NCBI RefSeq assembly: GCF_033568475.1
Contig: NW_027331831.1
Location: 3,100,001 to 3,164,000, forward strand
From: Henckelia pumila
Lineage: Eukaryota > Streptophyta > Magnoliopsida > Lamiales > Gesneriaceae
Reading direction: 5' to 3'
DNA length: 64,000 nt
Shown here in pieces: positions 56,960 through 64,000 of this stretch. Made by a program: the position numbers and the translations under genes. The number at the start of each line of letters is the position of its first letter. Position 1 is the first letter of the stretch. The notes beneath the pieces were generated by a model. That model was not told the DNA's origin. It saw only the letters and a list, made by a program, of their open reading frames with translations, and made no database searches.

Positions 56960-56967
56960 TATAAATA
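56960..56967 (+). promoter_or_regulatory. TATA box of the hAT transposase
   Basis: TATAAATA is followed about 30 bp later by a pyrimidine-rich leader (CTCTCTTCATTCTCTCC) and the ATG at 57120. Confidence 0.55.
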
Positions 56968-57378
56968 CCCCCAACTCCCCTTCATTTTGTTTACACAATT
57001 CTCTCTTCATTCTCTCCATTCCCAATTTCTTTTAATTTCTTGAATTATCAAAAATATCAAGTTTCGATTATTGGTTTATTGTAAATTATTGATTTATTTT
57101 CATATTTATATAATTACAAATGTCCGGAGCGGGATCAAGTCGTATGGGTGACAAAGAAAAAGAAAAGAAAAAGAGCATCATACCACCCGAGGTCGAGTAT
57201 CCTCAATTCAATGTCGATGACTTTGATCTTGAATATTCCGATGATGAAATTCAAGAAATTCGACAAGAAGCGCAACAAAGACAACAAGTTGAACAACCAC
57301 CACGTCATCATGCAAGTTAAGAAAGTATGAACGATCTGGCGGCCTCTCACAGACAAACTAGAGCGGTGCCTCGCCCGA

Positions 57379-59305
57379 TGTAATGCCCTGATTTTATTAT
57401 AATTGAGTTTAATCGAGATAATCAGAGTTTTCAGTAGTTAAGAATCGTATTGATATTCGCAGGGGGTCATTTTGCAAACTTGGAGAAATAAAGGACTGAA
57501 ATGCAAAAATGAGATTTTATATAATATCCCATGCAAGTTGGCTTTCCCATCACCTCACCCATACCACTCCTCTCCTTCTCCCTTTTTCGTACGTACTAAA
57601 TGAGAAGCCATGGAGATGATTCTCCAAGCTTCCTTTCCGTCTGATTCGCTCGATCCGACCGTTAGATTTCATTTCCGAGTTAAGATTCACGATCACCGCA
57701 ACGAAGGCTTCGTTCTGACGTAAGTTTTGCTACGATCCTCGAACTTTGATTTTTGTTGGGTTGTCAGAATTTGATAATCTTGGAGTATGTTGTTATTGAG
57801 CTAGCATTGATCGTGTATTTGAAGTCGGTTTGGAAAAAAAACGAAGTTTGGATTTTATATGAATTTTTAGGCTTAAGTTCGAAAATGGGGTTTTGTTTTT
57901 GGTTGGATTTTGATGGATTGGTTGGTTGGGGAAGTTGATATGAGTTGTTTGGGATGATTTGATGATGTTGATGATTTTTGGTTTGATCGGTCTTAGCCGT
58001 TATGCCGTCGAAATCGAGTTTTGATTTATCGGTTGTTTGTTTGGTTCAATTCCGTGTTTGTTTGAGTTGTTGGATTGACACCGAATCCGTATATTCTTCA
58101 TTTCAAATTTGGATTGGAGTTTCGGGTTTTGGATCGAACTTGGGAGTTGATCGAATTGAGAATCGAAGACGGTATATTGATTGAGTGTATTTGTTTTCGA
58201 TTGGTTGTGATTCGATTGGTTATTTATTTGAGTTCGTTGTTATTTTCATATTTGAATCCTCGACGGACTTAAAAGGTAAAAGATGACATTGATTCGAATG
58301 GGGTAGAATACTCGAGTTCGGCTGATTCTCGAGCCCCGAAAATCACATACTGCATGATATTTGTTCGTGTGAACTTGATTTATGATTTGTTTACACTTGC
58401 ATTCACATTGAGCCGATTATTTGATTCGTTTTGAATATAGACGATTTAGGGGGCTATATTGAAGTGACTTTGGATTTCGAGTTTTTCCAATTGCCAGAAT
58501 ACTTCTTATAGTTGCTCTGAGGTCTAGGGGTTGAGTTGAACGACATCCACCCCAAATGGGTGTGTCGATGAGTTGTTGTGAAGACTTGACCCCGGGATCC
58601 CAACCGAATACCGATTGATATTTCGATTATCTGATTTGATAGTCCCGAGTTTTGAAGTCATGCATTCATTCATTCTCATTTTGATTTGTTATAGATTATT
58701 ACATTTCAATCTGAGGTGTTTATCTGATATTGCATGCCTGTCTCTGTTACTTAGAAATTCTATTTCTAACTGGTTTATCCGGCTGTTGTCTTTGTTTGTA
58801 TGTGTACTTGGTAACAGGAGGATCAGGAGCTGGATCGAGTCGTCTTGGTTAGCTCGGGGTGAGATTGATAGAAGTGAGACTCCGCATTGTAGGGTCGAGT
58901 CGATTGTATTTGTTTTTAGTTTTGTTGAGTCGTTGGAACTCTATGATGGAACTCGACCAAGTTTTGTATTTTGGGCAGAACCTAGATTTGGCATGTTCTA
59001 AATATTGATTTGTATTGTGTTGAGTTGGAATTATTTAGAATTGCCTTTGTTGAATTTTCGCAGGCTCCTCGACCTCTCTGCCCATTTTGCCTGCGCGCGC
59101 GCGCGAGGAGCCTGGAGAGGCTCGGGAGATTTTGCCCGCGCGCGCGAGCATTTCCGCGAGCCTCTGCTCTCGTAGCCTGCGCGCGCGAGGTGATGACCTC
59201 ACGCGGGCGCGAGGCTCTCCTTTTAATTTTTTTTTGATTCGATTTTTACGCGGCTCTTCGTGTTCGATTGTGTTTAATTATTCAAGAATAGGAGTTAGAA
59301 ACGGG
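57379..59305 (+). mobile_element. LTR-like insertion within the hAT transposase
   Basis: It begins TGTAATGCCCTGATTTTATT, a typical plant LTR start, directly after the codons for the transposase N-terminus. It is non-coding, has a leader-like pyrimidine stretch near 57560-57590, a donor-like ACGTAAGT at 57718, and CG-alternating DNA at 59085-59215. Near the right border the sequence AACGGGGTGGTTA resembles an LTR end, after which transposase sequence resumes. No second LTR, primer site or target duplication was found. A solo LTR or a truncated element is most likely, and the right border is uncertain by tens of bases. Confidence 0.5.
59085..59215. repeat. CG-alternating, GC-rich block
   Basis: Runs such as CTGCGCGCGCGCGCGAGG, CCCGCGCGCGCGAGC and CTGCGCGCGCGAGG occur, with inverted pairs GCTCCTCG/CGAGGAGC. 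It stands out sharply from the AT-rich surroundings. Confidence 0.8.
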
Positions 59306-61299
59306 GTGGTTATGGAACTTTGACGCGGCATATTGAGAAAAATAATCCGATGAAAATTGGGATTGATCGTGCTCAAACTCAAATTCCGGCATTCTCTTCT
59401 CAATCGGGTAGTGAATCTCAACTATTTAAATATAACGAAGCTAGATTTAGAAAAGAAACGACTAAATTTTGTGTGGTTGAACAACTTTATTTTAGTTTTA
59501 GCGATAAATTATATTTTGAAAATTGGCTTTCTACAAATGCAAATCCTTCTATTAGACGTATTCTAAGAAATAGTATCAAACGCACAATGAAAAAGTTAGT
59601 TGCCGATAAAAAAAAAAGAATTAATTAAGGAATTTTATAGTTTGAATAATAAAATTTCTTTGTGTTCCGATATTTGGAGTGATCATTGGCAAAATGGTTC
59701 ATATATGAGTATTAGATGTCATTGGATTGATAATAATTGGAATATTCAAAAAAGGTTGTTTGCATATAGATATTTCAACGAATCACATACGGCACAAAAT
59801 ATTTCTCAACTTATATTTGTTATTTTAGAAGAATATGGTCTAACTACCAAAGTTTTTTCAATGTCTTTTGATAATTATAGTGCAAATACTTCTAGTATTA
59901 GTGAGCTTATTGAAATATGTAAACCATCACTAGGTGACAAATTTTTTCATATTAGATGCACATGTCATATTTTAAATTTGTGTGTTCAAGATGAGCTAAA
60001 AAGTTTAGGCATACATATTCAACCAATTAGGAATGCTATTCATCATTTATGGACGCATCTTCAAGTTATGAAGCAATGGGAAAATTTTCGTAGAGTAAAT
60101 GGTATGAAGCCTAAGCGGTTTGCACGAGATGTTCCAACTCGTTGGAATTCAATATATAAATTGTTATTATCCTCTTTTGAATATAAAGATTTATTATGTA
60201 CATTTTTTTATCAATTTGTTCAAGATCGTGATATTTATTTGTTTTCAAATCAATGGAACATATGCACTAGTATTTGTGAAATTTTAAAAAAATTTAATGA
60301 TGCTAGTGACTAATTATCCGGTGTTTATTATCCTACTTCACATTTAGTTTTAACACATTGTTGCAACATTGCTTGTGTTTTTCATGAACATGTTAAATCT
60401 AATGATAGTGATTTATCTCAATGTATTCTCGTCATGAAAACAAAATGGGAAAAATATTTTTTGCTCATTCCTAAAACTTTTTTATGTGCTTTTGTTTTAG
60501 ATCCTAGATTTAAATTAGATGGCTTAAGCGACATGTTAACATTATATTATGAATCTTTGGAGCCTACGAAAACGATTCCTTCTATCTCATTGATTTTGTT
60601 TAATATTAAAAGTCATTTACTTGATATTTATAATGAATATAACATCATATATGGTGGACAACTTGTTTCACATGAAACACAATCCACTGCAACTAGTAAT
60701 GTTACTTCTAAACTTACTAAAGCACAATTTTTACTAAGAAAACGGATGAAACGTCCACAAGGATCCTCAAGTTCCAGTCAGGAACTTGAGAATTATTTTA
60801 CCACTACTTTTGATTTTAGTGATACAGGTGAGGAAAACTTCGACATTTTGAGATGGTGGTCGCAAAAAACACAAATATATCCAATTTTGGCTATAATGGC
60901 AAAAGAAATTCTAGATTGTTCGATTTCAACAGTTGCAGTGCAACAAGCATTTAGTATTGGAGGAAATACATTGGACGAAATACGTTCTAGCTTAAGGCCG
61001 GAAAATTTGGAAGCCCAATGTTTGCTCAATGATTGGTCAAAAGCCGCTACTCGAACACAACATATTCAAAGTGATGAAGAAGACCAAGATGATATCGAAG
61101 GAAAATCCGGAACTACGACGGGAGGAAATGCGAGTGAAACAGAATAAAATGTAATAGATATTGAATTCTAATATATATTTATTTAATAAATGTAATATAT
61201 ATTTGTTATAGAGATATGAACTATTTGAGTGAGTTTATTTAAATAATATGTCTTACAAAAAATATTAAATTTTTTTTAAAGAGCAAAAATAAGCTTAGG

Positions 61300-61445
61300 G
61301 TCTTGGAGGCGCGCCCGCGCTTCTCAATTAGGCGGCCGCGCGGATGCTGCGAAGCATTGGCGCGCCCGCTTCGCAGAAAATAATGTGTAGCAGCCGCGCG
61401 GCCGCGTAGGTGATTGGCGCGGGCGCGCCACGCCTGCGCATTAAA
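61300..61445. repeat. GC-rich block in the hAT 3' region
   Basis: Repeated GGCGCGCCCGC, GGCGGCCGCGCGG and GCGCGGGCGCGCC words lie between AT-rich flanks, just inside the right subterminal repeats of the hAT element. Confidence 0.75.
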
Positions 61446-61639
61446 AAAAATGGCGCAAATTTTTTTAAAATTATAAGGGTTGACCCGGACCTGGACCCGT
61501 CGGTTAACCAAACCCGGACCGGAACCGCCGGTTCATCAATCCGGATCGGAACCGGCCATGGACGGGTCGGTTAAGGGTTGGTAAAACACCAACCCTGAAC
61601 CGACGGGTCCGACCCGGACCCGGACCGTGGCCAGGTCTA

Positions 61640-61647
61640 TAGACAAC
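61640..61647. repeat. Target-site duplication (TAGACAAC) of the hAT element, right
   Basis: Matches 56687-56694. Confidence 0.92.
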
Positions 61648-61884
61648 TAATCTCAGCTATTTTTGCAGTAGCGTGGAATTTTATTTGGAAAATTATAAAA
61701 TTTTGTGGAAAGATAACAAAATTTATTATAGAATACCCCAAGAAAATTAAATAATCGCATAAATAAAAATATCACAACCAAGCATGACTTTGTCAACTGT
61801 TAATGAAATCATGGCTCACTTAAAAAACAAAAGAAAAAAAGATCAAAGAAAGAAGAGAGGCGCAATCGACAAAGATGTGACAAG

Positions 61885-62876
61885 CAGTGAAGGAGCTATG
61901 ATTTTTAAGTGAGGGGGGCGAATTTAGTATTATGTAATTATTGATTATTAAAAAAATTAAAAAATATATATATGCATAATAATATAAAAAAATAATTTTG
62001 ACTCATATCATTGAGAAAGTTTATTAAAATTTTGAAAAAAATTGAATTTATTATAAAGAAATTTAAAATAAAAATTAAATATGTGGTTTCATATTAAATT
62101 GTGTAAAAGTTAAAAATAACTATTTCAAAGTTTTTTAATATATAAAATACTAAAAATAAATTTTAATAACATCAAATAAAATATTTAACATGCAGATTAA
62201 AAATTAAAATAATATATAAATTTTTTATTTATATTTATATTATATTTAGATGAATTATTATACTCGATTTTTTTATATATACAATTTCAAACTAAGTAAT
62301 CATTAAATTTATTATGAAATTTTGAACAAAATATGTATAAGTGTAATATCAATAAATAACTGTTAAAACATAAATCTTTCATGTTTAATTACAAATTTTA
62401 CACCTAAAACTCCACGCTCTATGAAATTAAAATTTAAATAGTTAAATTAATCTAATTAATTTATATATGACATACTAACATTTATATTATTTTCAGTTTT
62501 TGAGAATAGTGATTATAATTTTAGTAGTTTGATGCATTCAAAAATGGATGATTATACAAGAAATCAAATTAAAAAATATAAATATTTATTTAAAAGTAAC
62601 TGTTTTTTTTTTTGTTAAACGGTTGAATACATTTGTTTCAAAATCTTTGCAATTAAATATGATTCATATTATTTGAATTTTTGTATTAGAGTTTATTCTT
62701 GCGGAATTAATGAAAAATATACATTGATCTCACAAATAAAAAAAGAGTTTTTCATTTTTTATTTAATATATATATATATATGATATATAATATATATAAT
62801 TTTATATATACATAAAAATTTGAAAAAATTGAAGGGGGGCGACCGCCCCCACCGCCCCCCTCTAGCTCCGTCTCTG
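61885..62876. mobile_element. Terminal-inverted-repeat element with CAGWGANGGAGCTA ends
   Basis: The left end CAGTGAAGGAGCTATGATTTTTAAGTGAGGGGGGCG and the right end CGCCCCCCTCTAGCTCCGTCTCTG are imperfect inverted repeats, each followed inward by a G/C-run. The interior is very AT-rich with no transposase. No matching 8-bp target duplication is visible. Confidence 0.6.
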
Positions 62877-63465
62877 GACTGAAAAGAGTTTAATTGATAC
62901 TAATACTCGGACGCACGAACGCGATGCGCGCCTTATATATTTAATTTTTAACTGAAAATAAAAAAATGATAAAAAATAGTTAAATAAAAGAAATGATATT
63001 TTGTAAATAAATATTCATAAAAAGACAAAAAAATAATGAAAATGATATTTATGTAATTACGTACATAGCCATCAAAGAGCAAATAATACGAGAGAGGTCA
63101 TACTAACATACAAAAGTCTCCCTCATGTTTAATATAATAGTAACATAATCGCACACAAGCAACATCGTGTGTATAAAATCATATAATATATTTAACATTG
63201 TAAGTTATGTATAAATATTATTTTTTCGATAATATTTAAATTTATTTTTTTTCATTTATAAAATAATATAAAAATAAATTTAAAATTTATTAATCAATTT
63301 ATCTTATCTATAATGTTTAGTTGAGAAAAATATGAAAATTTGAAATATTGAAATTTTTTAAAAAACAAATAAAAATAAAAATGTAATATTTATATCTCAT
63401 AAGGACAATTTCGACAAATGAAAAGATTATGTCTAAGGGGTAGATTCTTTATATATAGGGAGAGA
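62877..63465. other. AT-rich DNA with a CG-rich palindromic word
   Basis: No gene. GGACGCACGAACGCGATGCGCGCC at 62909-62932 resembles the hairpin region of the Helitron-like ends at 13112 and 63466, but its expected CTRR end is imperfect. Confidence 0.35.
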
Positions 63466-63492
63466 TTAGTACCGAATTGCACGCATTGCGTG
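63466..63492 (-). mobile_element. Candidate Helitron 3' terminus, minus orientation
   Basis: On the minus strand CACGC-AAT-GCGTG forms a short hairpin, followed after ten bases by CTAA and a T, as in Helitron 3' ends (CTRR before T). The body would extend to the right, beyond what can be defined here. Confidence 0.4.
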
Positions 63493-64000
63493 TTTATACA
63501 ATGTGTTTTTGCGTACACGCGTTGGGTGTTTGTACGATTCGTTTTTTCTTACACATTTGCGTTCATATACAGTTTTTTTTATTAAATAATTTTAGAAAAA
63601 AAAAATATTAAACTACATGTACAGTTCGTTTTCCCGCTTAAGCATGATTATTTTGGTGGCCCTATTTTCCCAAATGTTTTAACGACAAATTGATTATAAT
63701 ATAACTCATTTTCATCGCGAAAAAAAAAAACCTATGTTGTATTTCCTAAATTTCTAGTCCGATGGTAACCTTGATTTTTTTTTTGGTGGTAACCTTGATA
63801 TGGAGGTTTTTTATCTAATTGTTAAATATTTGAGTAAGTTTTCGTGAGACGTCGTCATAAATCTATATCCGCGAGATAAATCTATCTAATCTATGTCGAC
63901 AATAAAATTTCATATTGAAAACGTGAATCTATATCCAATCTACAATCGTACTGAGCCATACATTTAACATAAATAACATTTTTCGTTTATTCACAAAATT
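63493..64000. other. AT-rich flank
   Basis: No gene. A further GTGAGACG-type repeat fragment lies at 63844-63930. Confidence 0.4.

Larger units (their letters stand above)
57120..61147 (+). pseudogene. hAT transposase (BED/dimerisation type), broken
   Basis: Acts in cut-and-paste transposition. An acidic N-terminus starts at 57120 (MSGAGSSRMGDKEKEKKK), with a stop at 57318-57320 and the same frame continuing to about 57378. A 1.9-kb insertion follows, and the BED-finger part expected here is missing except for its end (GYGTLTRHIEKNN, from about 59308). A frameshift lies in a run of ten A at 59608-59617. The catalytic region (DIWSD, the CHILNL segment, VPTRWNSIYKLL) is open to a stop at 60311-60313, and the same frame then resumes. 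The hAT dimerisation domain is complete near 60780-61040 (FDILRWW, YPILAIMAKEIL, AFSIGGNTLDEIRSSL, LLNDW). The C-terminus is acidic (SDEEDQDD). It resembles the DAYSLEEPER/RICESLEEPER-like group but is a decayed transposon gene, not a domesticated one. Confidence 0.88.
56695..61639 (+). mobile_element. hAT transposon, 4.9 kb, ends intact, transposase broken
   Basis: The ends TAGACCTGGCCA and TGGCCAGGTCTA are perfect 12-bp inverted repeats, flanked by identical TAGACAAC (8 bp, as hAT elements make). Subterminal regions at both ends repeat GACCCGGACC/GGTCCGGGTC and CCGGTT words. A transposase of the zf-BED/hAT type lies between, oriented plus, with a TATA box before it. It has been invaded by a block of about 1.9 kb from 57379. 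Confidence 0.95.

Noticed and set aside
57374-59310. Target-site duplication CCCGA around the LTR-like insertion in the hAT
   Set aside because: No second copy of CCCGA is found at the right border, and part of the host gene is missing.

Overview
This window is a piece of a plant nuclear genome. Evidence: AT-rich intergenic DNA, spliced genes with GT-AG introns (class III peroxidases with the family's three introns, a caffeic-acid-type O-methyltransferase), a TTG1-type WD40 gene, and dense plant transposons (Ty1/copia, Tekay-like Ty3/gypsy chromoviruses, hAT elements, MITEs). The host is probably a eudicot. An asterid such as a Lamiales member is a guess from repeat style and is not demonstrated.

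Layout: 1-1.6 kb is AT-rich flank with a microsatellite and a MITE. A degenerate copia element (1.60-3.71 kb) sits in the 5' leader of the first of two tandem class III peroxidase genes (3.74-5.13 kb and 6.22-7.62 kb). From 7.6 to 31.5 kb there are no host genes. There is a MITE interrupted by a reverse-orientation solo LTR (10.26-12.94 kb), then a three-layer nest: a hAT-like element (13.48-31.50 kb) holds gypsy element A (14.42-31.48 kb, minus strand), whose second LTR holds gypsy element B (20.92-30.32 kb, plus strand). Target-site duplications support the solo LTR (TAGCA), A (AAACA) and B (GCGCT). From 31.5 to 43.6 kb is the gene-bearing part: a COMT-like O-methyltransferase (33.44-37.09 kb, four exons, a MITE in intron 1), a TTG1-like WD40 regulator (40.58-41.60 kb, no intron in the CDS) and a Nudix-like protein (42.67-43.59 kb). 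From 44 to 56.7 kb I see no convincing gene: a 1.5-kb tandem duplication whose two copies carry different MITEs in the same (TA)n tract, a diverged gypsy LTR remnant, and further MITEs. At 56.70-61.64 kb lies a full-length hAT transposon with matching 8-bp target duplications (TAGACAAC), but its transposase is broken by stops, a frameshift and an inserted LTR-like block. The last 2.4 kb holds another TIR element and Helitron-like termini.

The host genes are not one pathway. The peroxidases (secreted, H2O2-dependent) and the O-methyltransferase (monolignol/phenylpropanoid methylation) could both serve lignin or phenolic metabolism, and TTG1 proteins regulate flavonoid and epidermal-cell programmes. 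This co-location is most cautiously read as coincidence.

I found no clearly undescribed system. The most informative signals concern transposon-host interaction: an LTR placed where it could be the promoter of peroxidase 1, a very recent gypsy insertion that lacks nearly all of gag, and repeated independent MITE insertion into (TA)n tracts.
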